Assembly (NCBI RefSeq): GCF_040566695.1 | Contig: NZ_JBEXAE010000001.1 | Span: 248,001 to 312,000 of the forward strand | Direction: 5' to 3' | DNA: 64,000 nt | Source of the DNA: Sediminicola arcticus | GTDB lineage: Bacteria; Bacteroidota; Bacteroidia; Flavobacteriales; Flavobacteriaceae | Part shown: positions 17,788-26,748 of the stretch, piece by piece | How positions within the stretch are numbered: the first letter of the stretch is position 1 | Layout of the letters: the number at the start of each line of letters is the position of its first letter | Notes under the pieces: generated by a model | What the model was told of the DNA's origin: nothing | Databases searched by the model: none | The model's input: only the letters and a program-made list of their open reading frames with translations | Made by a program: the position numbers and the translations under genes

Positions 17788-18516
17788 ATGAAATTGAATA
17801 GAAGTCAACTTTCCTTTTTGATTACATTCTTTTCCATGTCCCTTATAGTGTTGGCCCTTTACAACATTCATTTAGGAGCCAAGGAGCAAGGAGAGTATGT
17901 AGTTGAGCTAACATTGCTCAATGACGAGGAATTGGAAAAGTTACTGGAGGAAGAAAAAAAAGCAGAAAAGGAACTAGATCAATCAAGTCAGAGTAAAAGT
18001 AATCTCGCGGTAAACGAAGCATCGAAACCAAGCTTTGGAAAGCCCGAACCTTTAAAAACCTTGGAAGAACTCATGGAAAATGATGAAACTTCATCCACTA
18101 GTGATGAAGAATCAGATTATCTAAATTCTACAAACGGTTATGGTGCTAGTCTTAAAAAACTTTCCAAACAACGAGAAGATGCCAAACAAAAACTTGGAGA
18201 GCTAGAAGCCAAGAAAACAAAAAGCACCAGTTACTCCAAAAGAAACACCACCGTTTCCTATTCCCTTGTAGACCGCAATCATTACGAACTTCCCATCCCT
18301 GTTTATACTTGTATTGAAGGAGGAAAAATTGTAATTAATATTCTTGTTGATGCAAGTGGTTATGTTATCCAGGCAGAAGTAAACAAAAAAAGCTCCAATA
18401 CGTTAAACGGGTGTCTTGTGGAAAATGCCATTACCTATGCTCTATTGGCCAGGTTTAATTCTGGTAGTGAATTACAACAAAAAGGAACCATTACCTATCT
18501 ATTCCAAGGAAAGTAA
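17788..18516 (+). CDS. TonB-like energy-transducer-type protein
   Basis: A 242-residue protein with one N-terminal membrane anchor (about 9-26), a charged, partly coiled-coil periplasmic stretch (about 45-165, rich in Glu, Lys and Ser) and a C-terminal TonB-like fold (about 175-242: GGKIVINILVDASGYVIQAE, then LNGCLVENAITYALLARF). Unlike classical TonB it has no proline-rich spacer and lacks a clear YP motif in the C-domain. It could couple a proton motor to an outer-membrane receptor, or be an envelope protein that reuses the TonB fold. It lies 70 bases after truB; an imperfect hairpin (17721-17741) sits in between. Its end overlaps the convergent thioredoxin-like gene by 18 bases. Confidence 0.65.
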   Translation: MKLNRSQLSFLITFFSMSLIVLALYNIHLGAKEQGEYVVELTLLNDEELEKLLEEEKKAEKELDQSSQSKSNLAVNEASKPSFGKPEPLKTLEELMENDETSSTSDEESDYLNSTNGYGASLKKLSKQREDAKQKLGELEAKKTKSTSYSKRNTTVSYSLVDRNHYELPIPVYTCIEGGKIVINILVDASGYVIQAEVNKKSSNTLNGCLVENAITYALLARFNSGSELQQKGTITYLFQGK

Positions 18517-19125
18517 TTTCATTAGGTCTACAACGGTATTTTTTCCTTTATCTGTATTATACCAAACTTGTAGAATTTCTTTGAAATGTGGCGTGAGCTC
18601 CCCGTGTTCTTTTTTATACTCCTCAGCTAAAAGCGCGGCCTCACTAGGTCTTGGGCCCCAGGTCCATAAAACTGTATTAGAAATAGGATCTATTGCCAAC
18701 AGTTTAGGAATAGACCTTGACCCTTTAGTTAAAAAACAATCCATCAGTTCTAAATGCTCATCCCTTTGAATTATTTTAAGAAAAATATTTTCATTTAATA
18801 GGGCTAACTTATGGATCACAGGAATTGTTTGTGCCGCATCCCCGCACCAACTCTCTGTTAGGACCAACCATATCATTTTATAAGGGATTTCACCAATCCT
18901 GATTTTTACATCCTCAGACAACTTTATCGTTTTGTCTAAACGCTTCATCCGTTGCTGGTTCAATTTCGTATAATCAATATACATTTGGGACTGTTCAACT
19001 CCAGTTGTTCCAGACTTTAAAACCAATTGGTCTAACAATACTCTATATTCATTATAGGAAAAGGATCTAGAAATAGCATTATATATAAGTTCTTTAATTA
19101 CTTTTTCACTTATTTTATGTTCCAA
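18499..19125 (-). CDS. Thioredoxin-like protein with a WCGDA site
   Basis: A 208-residue cytoplasmic protein. After an alpha-helical N-terminal region (1-80) comes a thioredoxin fold: IWLVLTESWCGDAAQTIPV at about residues 85-103, then a cis-Pro-type strand (SIPKLLAID) near 137-145. The active site is WCGDA where thioredoxins have WCGPC, so the resolving cysteine is absent and only a monothiol reaction is possible. Conserved flavobacterial homologues are annotated simply as thioredoxin family protein. The partner is unknown. The 3' end overlaps the TonB-like gene. Confidence 0.78.
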   Translation of the reverse strand: MEHKISEKVIKELIYNAISRSFSYNEYRVLLDQLVLKSGTTGVEQSQMYIDYTKLNQQRMKRLDKTIKLSEDVKIRIGEIPYKMIWLVLTESWCGDAAQTIPVIHKLALLNENIFLKIIQRDEHLELMDCFLTKGSRSIPKLLAIDPISNTVLWTWGPRPSEAALLAEEYKKEHGELTPHFKEILQVWYNTDKGKNTVVDLMKLLSLE

Positions 19126-19209
19126 TATCTTTATTTTTTTGACGAAAATATCCTATCGCCTCCCTTTATATCGTGACAAGTGTCATCTTTGAAAGTTATC
19201 CCTGGAAAC

Positions 19210-20139
19210 TTAAAAATGTTTCTTTTTTATCATACCCCCTCGAGTATCATTGATACTATTCATTACCACAAAGGCATTTTCATCTATCTTAGCAATCTCT
19301 ATATTCAATTTTCGAATTTCCAAACGGGTAATTACGGTATAAATCACATCATACTCGTTTTGTATACCAAGTTCTCCATACCCGCCCTTGGCTCTGTAAA
19401 TGGTAAGACCACGCCCTAATTTTTCGGTAACCATAATTCTAATTTCCTCACTTTTTACGGAGATGATGGTCACGCCGGTATATTCTTCAATACCATCCAC
19501 TACAAAATCTAAGGTTTTGGAAGCTGCCAAATAGGTTAACATGGAATAAAGGGCTGTTTCAACAGAAAGTAGGTAGGCGGCCGCAAGAAATATAATAATA
19601 TTGATAAGAATAATGATATCCCCAATAGTAGTTCCCAACTTTTTACTCAAAAAAATGGCTAATACCTCTGTTCCATCCAAAACACCACCCCCTCTTATGG
19701 ACAATCCTATTCCCGCACCTAAAAAAAATCCCCCAAAAACAGCAACCAATAATTTATCTTGGGTAACCTCTGGAAAGTGAATCGTAGCCAGTACTAAGGC
19801 CAGACCAAGTATGGCCAAGGATGCCTTTATGGCGAATGTCTTTCCGATCACCTGGTACCCAAGAATCAGAAAAGGTATGTTTACCAATATGATTATAAGA
19901 TATAATGGTAAAAATAATATTTCCGTTGCTAACAATGAAATACCTGTAGCTCCACCATCTATAAATCTATTGGGCAAAAGGAAACTTTCCAAGCCAAATG
20001 CTGCTGAGAAAATTCCTGCCACAATAAAAAAGGTATCCTTAACAAAGGAATTGAAAGTAATACGGAGTTTACGGGAGCGTTTTAAATAGGCACCTGCATG
20101 GCTAATTATCCTATAACCCTTATTGATTCTACCGCCCAT
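19210..20139 (-). CDS. YitT family (DUF161/DUF2179) membrane protein
   Basis: A 309-residue protein with five to six membrane helices in residues 30-200 (PNRFIDGGATGISLL near 56-70 is the YitT signature) and a C-terminal cytosolic DUF2179 domain (about 215-300, including GRGLTIYRAKGGYG). The family is widespread and its transport role is unproven. The N-terminal 30 residues are basic and variable; a later start is possible, but the ATG at 20139 is consistent. It stands alone between the thioredoxin-like gene and the exporter operon. Confidence 0.88.
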   Translation of the reverse strand: MGGRINKGYRIISHAGAYLKRSRKLRITFNSFVKDTFFIVAGIFSAAFGLESFLLPNRFIDGGATGISLLATEILFLPLYLIIILVNIPFLILGYQVIGKTFAIKASLAILGLALVLATIHFPEVTQDKLLVAVFGGFFLGAGIGLSIRGGGVLDGTEVLAIFLSKKLGTTIGDIIILINIIIFLAAAYLLSVETALYSMLTYLAASKTLDFVVDGIEEYTGVTIISVKSEEIRIMVTEKLGRGLTIYRAKGGYGELGIQNEYDVIYTVITRLEIRKLNIEIAKIDENAFVVMNSINDTRGGMIKKKHF

Positions 20140-20210
20140 ATGGTCTATCTTTATGATTACAGGTTGAAATTAATCTTTTCTTTAAATTTTTAAAGATACT
20201 ACCTACTGTC

Positions 20211-21614
20211 TTATAAGTTTTCTGGATTTACTGCCAAACTGTTGAATAGTTTGGCCTTAATTGTGAAAAATTTATTTTGAACTTCGTTTTTCTTGAGCTC
20301 TGAATCTATAAGTTTACTCTCCCTAGCGTTTATTAAAAATATAGAGCTTTCACCAAAGCTAAATTTACGCTCTTCGGCCTTAAGAAGTGCCTCATAATTT
20401 TGAACAATATCTGCTATTAATTTATTTTGAATCTCAAACGATTCCAATTCCCTGTAAATCGCAACAATTTTATTCTTTAACTCAATTTGGGTATTATCCA
20501 ATTCATACTGTGCGTCCTGTAACTTGAACTTTGCCAACTTCAAATCGCCCCTTTCCTTTCTCAAAAACAGAGGTAACTGGAAATTAATTCCTCCTTTATA
20601 ATTTTGTGTTTCCAAAGAGTTGACCAGTTCAGGGGTCTCTGTGATAAAATTATACTCCAGATCAATTTTGGGCAGCAGCTTATTCGCCTTATATCGTTTA
20701 TCCACTTCCAGCCCTTCTATTTTATAGTTAAGGGATTTTAGTTTAGGGTGTTTTTCTATCGAAAAGCTATCCAAGGGCATGCCCATAATTTCAAAGGCAA
20801 CATCTATATCCCCATCCAAATCCTTATCAGGCACAACATTACTCTGCAATTCCACTGGGATATTGTTGTTTAACCAAAGGAAATTTGATAGCTCCAAAGA
20901 CTTATTCATCAACCTTACTTTGGCCTGCTCCAAATTAAGACCTCTATCCTGTACCACTATTTTTGCCTCCACCGTGTCTATTGCCGCAATCTCCCCTGCA
21001 AGAGCGCTCTGTCGGATACCTTCAAATCTAATCTGTGCATTGGCATAAAAATTTTTAAAGATCTCAATTTCATTATGTACCTGCAACCAATCAAAATAGG
21101 CCAAAGAGGCGTTATAAAGGATTTGATTAATAAGAAGATCACGGTCGGCTTTACTCTGCTCTCGGAAAAGCTTAGCTTGTTTCAACGTCGCCATTCTTTC
21201 ATTAATCCAAAACCCCTGTCCTAAGGCAAAGGAAATTCCAGCGCTATAAAGACCATCGTCTGGTACATTATTTTCAGGATTTAAAAAGGTCCCTTCATTC
21301 TGTTCAAACGTTCCTTTAAGCTCCAAACCATACCATGTAGGAATTTTAAAGGCGGCATTGAGGTTGTCATAATAGGTTGTCCCTTTAAAATCTTTCTGAT
21401 CAAAATTGACCTCAATTTTGGGATCAAAACCACCCCGAGCACGCATAAGGTTTGCTTGTCCTGTTGCCAAGGCAAGTTCTGCCTGCTTAGCGATGGGATG
21501 GTATTTTTTTACATATCCTAAATACTCCTTAAATTTTAATACAAGAGTATCCGGTTCCTGCGCACTGGATAAGAAAAAGGCAAAAAAGATGAGACTTAGG
21601 ATGCTGTTCTTCAT
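20211..21614 (-). CDS. TolC family outer-membrane efflux protein
   Basis: A 467-residue protein with a signal peptide (about 1-18, ending SSAQ) and the repeated long helical hairpins and short beta segments of the OEP/TolC family. YFDWLQVHNEIEIF near residue 170 and the internally similar second half support a trimeric channel-tunnel. It is the last gene of the exporter operon: its ATG overlaps the stop of the HlyD-type gene by one base, so it probably forms the outer-membrane exit for the ABC/HlyD pair. Confidence 0.9.
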   Translation of the reverse strand: MKNSILSLIFFAFFLSSAQEPDTLVLKFKEYLGYVKKYHPIAKQAELALATGQANLMRARGGFDPKIEVNFDQKDFKGTTYYDNLNAAFKIPTWYGLELKGTFEQNEGTFLNPENNVPDDGLYSAGISFALGQGFWINERMATLKQAKLFREQSKADRDLLINQILYNASLAYFDWLQVHNEIEIFKNFYANAQIRFEGIRQSALAGEIAAIDTVEAKIVVQDRGLNLEQAKVRLMNKSLELSNFLWLNNNIPVELQSNVVPDKDLDGDIDVAFEIMGMPLDSFSIEKHPKLKSLNYKIEGLEVDKRYKANKLLPKIDLEYNFITETPELVNSLETQNYKGGINFQLPLFLRKERGDLKLAKFKLQDAQYELDNTQIELKNKIVAIYRELESFEIQNKLIADIVQNYEALLKAEERKFSFGESSIFLINARESKLIDSELKKNEVQNKFFTIKAKLFNSLAVNPENL

Positions 21615-22963
21615 TACTTCATGCTTTTGGAGGCTGTAGTATTGGGCTGATAATAGTTAGGAGGGAAGCCGTTTAGCTGACGCCAAAGTTCAAACCAAAT
21701 TGGAACGTCCTCCAACAAAGCCAGCGTATTTGCTCCAGAACCCACACGTATATCTTTGGGCCAAGGATGATCATTTGGATCAGGAGCTAATAGCACCCTA
21801 TATTTCCCGTTATCACTAATGAAAGTTTCTATGGCAACAACTTTAGCCCCATACGTACCATACGAAAGATTTGGCCAACCGCTAAACACAATGGCGGGCC
21901 ATCCATCGAATTGAATTCTAACTTCTTCCCCTAAATGTACTAGAGGAAGATCTATTGGCTCTACGAATGTTTCAACGGCCAATTCATACTCGGATGGCAT
22001 TATACCTACCAAACGATCCCCTTCCTTAAAGGTCTCTCCAATTCCACCCTGAATGGCCTTATTGATGTATCCCGTTTGTGGCGCACGAATATAGTACATT
22101 TCATTTCGCATCTCATAGTTGGTATAGTCGCTTTCCAATTTGGATACCTGTACTTCAGAATCGAACTGATTGGATTGGGCGGTATACATCTCGCTCTGGG
22201 CCTTGGAAAGCTTATCAGTATACTCTGCACGTACCCGGTTAATTTCCATCTCAGAGTTTAGCACTTCATTGATGGCTGCCAAGAGCTTGTTTTCCTGAGA
22301 AATTAATTTAGCCTGTGTTTCCTGCAACTTTAAACGCTTTTCTTCCACATCAGTAATCGCTTTCAAACCTTCCTTTTCCAATTGCACCACCCTTTCAAAC
22401 TGCCTTTGGGCAATACTGATATTGGTTTTAGCTGCCTCTAGGTCAATACTATCACTCTTTACCTTTAGTTTGGATTGAATCAGTTTGTTTTCCGCCTGCC
22501 TTAATTTAAGAGTTCTTTCCTGAGAAACGGCACCGATCTGATTGTTCAGGGCCTTTACCTTTTCCCCGTAAGAGGTTACAGCCATAGATTTTGACTTAAT
22601 CTGTTGACCGGTTCTTTGAACCAAATTGGGATCAAAATACTCGTTCTTGATCTCTGATATAAATAATATAGTATCCCCCTTATTTACAAAATCACCTTCT
22701 TGTACATACCATTTTTCAATCCTACCAGGAATTGGGGATTGTATGGTCTGTGGTCTTTGGCCTGGCTTTAAAGTGGTGAGAAATCCAAGTGCTCTAATAT
22801 TTTGAGTCCATGGGAGAAACAACACTATAAGTCCAAAAATAGCGGATGTCATTAGAAACCTATTAAAGTGCTTATAGTGTCTTTTATGAAAAACGCGTTG
22901 GGCCGATTTATACACTGATAGATCTACCTTCTTGTTAAGCTCGTTTTTAGATATGTTCAGCAT
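21614..22963 (-). CDS. HlyD family periplasmic adaptor
   Basis: A 449-residue membrane-fusion protein. One membrane anchor lies at about residues 35-52, followed by the first lipoyl half (SPIPGRIEKWYVQEGDFV near 75-92), a long coiled-coil hairpin (about 125-265), the second lipoyl half (YIRAPQTGYINKAIQGG near 293-309) and beta-barrel domains. It bridges an inner-membrane ABC protein and a TolC channel, as in type I secretion and related exporters. It follows the ABC gene by 6 bases and overlaps the TolC-type gene by one base. The length is on the HlyD side rather than the shorter RND-adaptor side. Confidence 0.9.
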   Translation of the reverse strand: MLNISKNELNKKVDLSVYKSAQRVFHKRHYKHFNRFLMTSAIFGLIVLFLPWTQNIRALGFLTTLKPGQRPQTIQSPIPGRIEKWYVQEGDFVNKGDTILFISEIKNEYFDPNLVQRTGQQIKSKSMAVTSYGEKVKALNNQIGAVSQERTLKLRQAENKLIQSKLKVKSDSIDLEAAKTNISIAQRQFERVVQLEKEGLKAITDVEEKRLKLQETQAKLISQENKLLAAINEVLNSEMEINRVRAEYTDKLSKAQSEMYTAQSNQFDSEVQVSKLESDYTNYEMRNEMYYIRAPQTGYINKAIQGGIGETFKEGDRLVGIMPSEYELAVETFVEPIDLPLVHLGEEVRIQFDGWPAIVFSGWPNLSYGTYGAKVVAIETFISDNGKYRVLLAPDPNDHPWPKDIRVGSGANTLALLEDVPIWFELWRQLNGFPPNYYQPNTTASKSMK

Positions 22964-22969
22964 TTTTAC

Positions 22970-24637
22970 CTAGTTTACACTTATAATTTTTCCTTGTTCT
23001 ACCACAATTTTCCTATCGCACCTGCTTAACCAATTTGGATCTTGACTCACTACCACTAATGCCCATGGCCTGTCCTTATGCGTTAAAAAATCCATAATTT
23101 CTAATGCCTCTGCCTCATTTAATTGATCCAACGGATCTTTTAATATCAGAAGCTTCGGCTTTCTAACAATACTCCTTGCCAAGACAATTTTTTTGGAAAT
23201 AGTATACGGTATTTGTTGTCCTTCCGGATATAAAAAGGTATTTACCCCTTTTGGCTGCTCCTTAACAAATTGTGACAACCCAACTTTCTCCAATGCCCAA
23301 GTCAGATCCTTTTGTTGGATACTTTCATCACCAAAAGTAATATTGTTCAAAATGGTACCTTCAAATGGACTTTCCTCCGTCAGAGATTGACCCAAAAATG
23401 ATCTGTAATGGTTTGGTAAAATATTGTTCAAAGAAACATCATTAACAAAAATTGTTCCTTCAGTAGGCGTGAGAAGACCTGAAATTAATCTAAGTAAAGT
23501 AGATTTACCTGAACTGTTGGGTCCAACGATCAACGTTTTTGTTTTTGGTAAAATCTTTAGTGAAACCTCATCAATGATATTTCTGTTGCTTCCTTCAACA
23601 CTAAAGGATACGTTATCCAATTCTAAGGTCAATTCCATTTCAGCCGTGAGTGGAGTCTCCCCATCCTGTGGGTCCAATTCCTTATCCACTACCTGTCCCA
23701 ATTTTTCAATAGAAGTTAATAAATCATAGATGGTTTCCAATCCTCGAATCAATTTTTCAACTGAATTGATGACCAATAGAATAATAATTTCTGCAGCTAC
23801 AAACTGACCAATATTCATTTCTTGATTCAACACCAGCAGACCTCCGATCAGCAACAAACCGCCCGTCACCAGAACTTTAAAGCCAATCATTTGAATAAAT
23901 TGAATCACTAAAATTCTGAAATGATTTTCCCTTGCTACCAAATAATCTTCTACTAATTCGTCATTTTTTGTAAGGGCGTGGCTGGTCATTCCAGATAGTT
24001 TAAAGCTCACCAATGATCTGGCTACCTCTTGTATCCAATGCGCTACCTTGTATTTATATTTTGACTCTTCCAAGCTAGTATCCATTCCTTTCTGGGCGGT
24101 AAACTTAAATACTACGTAAATTAGCACTAACAACAATAGCCCATATAAGATGAAGAAGGGATGGTAAAATGAAAGAAGTATCAGCCCAAATAAAATTTGC
24201 AAAATAGACGCGGGAAAATCAATGAGGATCTTTGCTAAGCCTTTTTGAATGTTTAAGGTATCAAAAAAACGATTAGCCAATTCCGGCGGGTAGTAATCCC
24301 GTAATTCGCTCATTTTTATTTTTGGAAAGCGATAGGAAAATTCAAAGGAAGCCCTTGTAAATATTTTTTGCTGTACATTTTCAATGATCCTGATCTGCAT
24401 CAACTGTAAAACCCCCGCAAAAGCTACCCCTCCTGTAACTAATATTACCAAAATAATCCACGAGGTACTAATTTGAGCCCCTTGTATAAGATTGATGATT
24501 GCCTGTATACCAAGTGGAAGAGACAGGTTGACCAAGCCAGCAAAGATGGCGTAATAAAAGGTCTGCAGAATATCTCTTTTATCCAATTTCAACAACCCCA
24601 TTAAACGCTGCCAAGAGGTTTGAACATTTTTAGCCAT
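22970..24637 (-). CDS. ABC exporter-type transmembrane/ATPase protein with degenerate ATPase motifs
   Basis: A 555-residue half-transporter with an N-terminal six-helix ABC membrane domain (about 20-310) and a C-terminal nucleotide-binding domain (about 330-555). There is no N-terminal C39 peptidase domain. Walker A is intact (GPNSSGKST, 372-380) and a Q-loop Gln is at 417. By alignment to the following LAR anchor, the LSGGQ signature reads IPYTI (476-480). The Walker B aspartate position is Lys500, followed by Asp501 instead of the catalytic Glu, and the H-loop His is Gln532. ATP may bind, but canonical hydrolysis is doubtful. It is co-transcribed with the tetR, HlyD-type and TolC-type genes (spacers of 4 and 6 bases). 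Substrate unknown. Confidence 0.88.
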   Translation of the reverse strand: MAKNVQTSWQRLMGLLKLDKRDILQTFYYAIFAGLVNLSLPLGIQAIINLIQGAQISTSWIILVILVTGGVAFAGVLQLMQIRIIENVQQKIFTRASFEFSYRFPKIKMSELRDYYPPELANRFFDTLNIQKGLAKILIDFPASILQILFGLILLSFYHPFFILYGLLLLVLIYVVFKFTAQKGMDTSLEESKYKYKVAHWIQEVARSLVSFKLSGMTSHALTKNDELVEDYLVARENHFRILVIQFIQMIGFKVLVTGGLLLIGGLLVLNQEMNIGQFVAAEIIILLVINSVEKLIRGLETIYDLLTSIEKLGQVVDKELDPQDGETPLTAEMELTLELDNVSFSVEGSNRNIIDEVSLKILPKTKTLIVGPNSSGKSTLLRLISGLLTPTEGTIFVNDVSLNNILPNHYRSFLGQSLTEESPFEGTILNNITFGDESIQQKDLTWALEKVGLSQFVKEQPKGVNTFLYPEGQQIPYTISKKIVLARSIVRKPKLLILKDPLDQLNEAEALEIMDFLTHKDRPWALVVVSQDPNWLSRCDRKIVVEQGKIISVN

Positions 24638-24641
24638 TTTT

Positions 24642-25316
24642 TTATGTATTTAAGGAGTTGAAAACCAAATCGGTAAAGTAGACCGTTACAGAATTTGATC
24701 TTTTACATTCTGTCAAAGAAGTGAAATGGTCTCTCAGAAAATATTGATGCAAGGATCCTTCCAACAAAGTACTTGCAAGACTAGTTGGAAAACTATAATT
24801 AGGATTAACCGATTTTATCATTTTGCTCAATCGATCTGCCAACCTTTTATATATGACAAAGTATCCTTCCTTATTCTCCTTATCCACTTCTTTGGTCAAG
24901 TAAGATTTAGAATACTCCGCAATAATAATTTTATTTAAAAGCACCTCGTTGATGTAAGAGAAGGAAGAATCTTCTTCAATTTCTCTTGTAATTACCTCAA
25001 TCGCCGTTTTGAGCTTTTCGGTATTGTTTTGAATACTGTTAGTAGAAAACACCAATTGATACTCTAACCATCCCCAGTACCATGATGTCAGGTACAATAA
25101 TAGCTTATGCTTGTTTTCAAAATAACGGTAAATAGAACTTTCATTTGAACTTATCTGAACACCTAACTTTTTAAACGTAAAGTTCTCAAAACCCAACTCT
25201 TGAATCATAATAATGCTATGCTCAATAATCTTCTTCCCGAGATCTGAGGACTGAGGATCCTTTAGATAGATATTTTGGTTGATCTCAATTTTTATGGATT
25301 GCAATAACCTGTCCAT
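24642..25316 (-). CDS. TetR/AcrR family transcriptional regulator
   Basis: A 224-residue regulator with an N-terminal helix-turn-helix (about residues 28-75; FTFKKLGVQISSNESSIYRYF spans the recognition helix and the start of the following helix) and an all-helical ligand domain. It is the first gene of the exporter operon, 4 bases before the ABC gene. A TATATTTG -7 element at 25342-25349 on this strand directly abuts a 13-base palindrome, which suggests autorepression. The inducer is probably the exported compound or a stress signal, which is inference. Confidence 0.87.
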   Translation of the reverse strand: MDRLLQSIKIEINQNIYLKDPQSSDLGKKIIEHSIIMIQELGFENFTFKKLGVQISSNESSIYRYFENKHKLLLYLTSWYWGWLEYQLVFSTNSIQNNTEKLKTAIEVITREIEEDSSFSYINEVLLNKIIIAEYSKSYLTKEVDKENKEGYFVIYKRLADRLSKMIKSVNPNYSFPTSLASTLLEGSLHQYFLRDHFTSLTECKRSNSVTVYFTDLVFNSLNT

Positions 25317-25341
25317 TTTCTAATTTTAGGATAATATTCCG

Positions 25342-25362
25342 CAAATATAATAGTATTACTAT
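25342..25362 (-). promoter_or_regulatory. tetR promoter -7 element with adjoining operator-like palindrome
   Basis: CAAATATA (25342-25349; TATATTTG on the minus strand) is a good Bacteroidota -7 element, predicting a leader of about 19 bases before the tetR start. The perfect odd palindrome ATAGTATTACTAT (25350-25362) adjoins it in the -33/-7 spacer, where a bound TetR dimer would block polymerase. Confidence 0.5.
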
Positions 25363-25403
25363 CGTATATTGAGATATTAACTACTATTTAACATTAGCAA
25401 TAC

Positions 25404-25433
25404 TTCTACTATTGTAGAAAATAAATAAATTTG
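25404..25433 (+). promoter_or_regulatory. Divergent promoter with second dyad
   Basis: TTCTACTATTGTAGAA (25404-25419) is a perfect dyad with 6-base arms. It lies just upstream of TAAATTTG (25426-25433), a -7-type element for the small secreted-protein gene at 25455. Its core TACTAT also occurs in the palindrome at 25350-25362, so both divergent promoters may respond to the same TetR protein. Confidence 0.4.
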
Positions 25434-25454
25434 TTGGGCAAAAATTTAGCAATC

Positions 25455-25808
25455 ATGAAAGCACTTTTATTAGTATTATTCTTATTTAGCAGTTTTAACT
25501 ATGTATTAGGGCAGGAAAATGATAAAGTAATTTCTAAAGGAACAACTTATACCCTAAGTGAGCCTATGGGACATACTTATAAATATATAGATTTCCCTAG
25601 GAGAAACATCATTATAAAAAGGGGCGCTATAGCCGATTACAATTCTCTAATTGGCTTGGAAATAGTAGTTAAAGATTTAAAAAAGGATAAGAACGGCTCT
25701 ACCAAGGCGATATTGGAACGAAAGGACGGGCGTCCATTTTTTAGGTTCTTCCCAACCGTGGAGGCTAATTTAGAAAAGGCAATAGCCGTTGGAGAATTAA
25801 AAAAGTAA
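25455..25808 (+). CDS. Small secreted protein of unknown function
   Basis: A 117-residue protein with a clear signal peptide (MKALLLVLFLFSSFNYVLGQ, cleavage after about residue 19-20). The mature part is about 97 residues, basic and predicted mostly beta, with YIDFPRRNIIIKRGAIADY near 43-61. I recognise no named domain. An in-frame TTG at 25431 is less likely than the ATG at 25455, which starts the signal peptide. It is divergent from the tetR-exporter operon across 138 bases that carry two palindromes, so it may share regulation with the exporter. Confidence 0.7.
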   Translation: MKALLLVLFLFSSFNYVLGQENDKVISKGTTYTLSEPMGHTYKYIDFPRRNIIIKRGAIADYNSLIGLEIVVKDLKKDKNGSTKAILERKDGRPFFRFFPTVEANLEKAIAVGELKK

Positions 25809-25824
25809 GAGTTGGGACTATACC

Positions 25825-26748
25825 CTAATATTCTTCAAACCACTTAAATTTTTGTTGGATAATTGTCTCCTTTGAGGCAGTAACATGTTCCAAAAAAGCC
25901 AATGCAGCTGGAGATAATTTTTTGGAAGGCAACCACACCAAGTTCCAATTGGTCACAATTGGCAGTCCGGTAACTGGTAGTATCTGCAATTCTCCTGTCC
26001 TCAGTTCGTTTTTGATCCCAATTAATGGCATTATAGAATATCCCAAACCTGCAATAATGGCCTGTTTAACGGCTTCATTTGAAGTCAATTCTATTTTCTT
26101 ACGAACAGAAAATGCATTCCCTTTAATAAAATTTTCCATGGCATTACGAGTAGCAGATCCCTGCTCGCGGTAAATAAGGGGCAATTCTTCGAACTGTTTC
26201 TTTTTAATAAGGCCTTTCAATTTCTTATGTTGCATACCGCCCACAAAAAAGAGTTTGTTTTGCATTAATTCCACGCTTTCCGTTTTAATTTGTTTAGGCA
26301 AAACAGAAACCATTGCAAAATCGACCTCATTGGCCTCCAAACTTGCCACTACCCCCGACTTGTTAGTCACATCCATGATCAAATCCACACCTTTATTTAA
26401 TGTCATAAAATCGGCTAAAAAATAGGGCATTACATACTTTGCCGTTGAAACTACGGAAATTTTTAGCCTTCCAGTTAGTTCACCTGCAAAGGCCATGGTC
26501 CTATAATTTATTGCGTGTACCTCGTTTAGAATTTTCTCAGCTGCCTTAGCAATTTCCTCACCAAAATCAGTGATAAACAATTTTCTACCTACCACCTCGG
26601 TCAATGGGATTGAAAACTGTTCCTGAAAATTTTTTAATTGTATGGACACGGCTGGCTGGCTCAAAAATAATTCCTCAGCGGCCTTGGTGATACTTTTGGT
26701 TTCAGAAACCTTGAAGAAGATCTGTAATTGATGTAACGTATAATTCAT
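25825..26748 (-). CDS. LysR family transcriptional regulator
   Basis: A 307-residue LysR-type regulator. The winged helix-turn-helix is at residues 1-60 (TKAAEELFLSQPAVSIQLKNF near 20-40) and the periplasmic-binding-like effector domain covers about 90-300. Its target usually lies divergently upstream, but here the next gene, tag, is 433 bases away and is a DNA repair enzyme. The regulated gene is therefore not obvious, and neither is the effector. Confidence 0.92.
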   Translation of the reverse strand: MNYTLHQLQIFFKVSETKSITKAAEELFLSQPAVSIQLKNFQEQFSIPLTEVVGRKLFITDFGEEIAKAAEKILNEVHAINYRTMAFAGELTGRLKISVVSTAKYVMPYFLADFMTLNKGVDLIMDVTNKSGVVASLEANEVDFAMVSVLPKQIKTESVELMQNKLFFVGGMQHKKLKGLIKKKQFEELPLIYREQGSATRNAMENFIKGNAFSVRKKIELTSNEAVKQAIIAGLGYSIMPLIGIKNELRTGELQILPVTGLPIVTNWNLVWLPSKKLSPAALAFLEHVTASKETIIQQKFKWFEEY

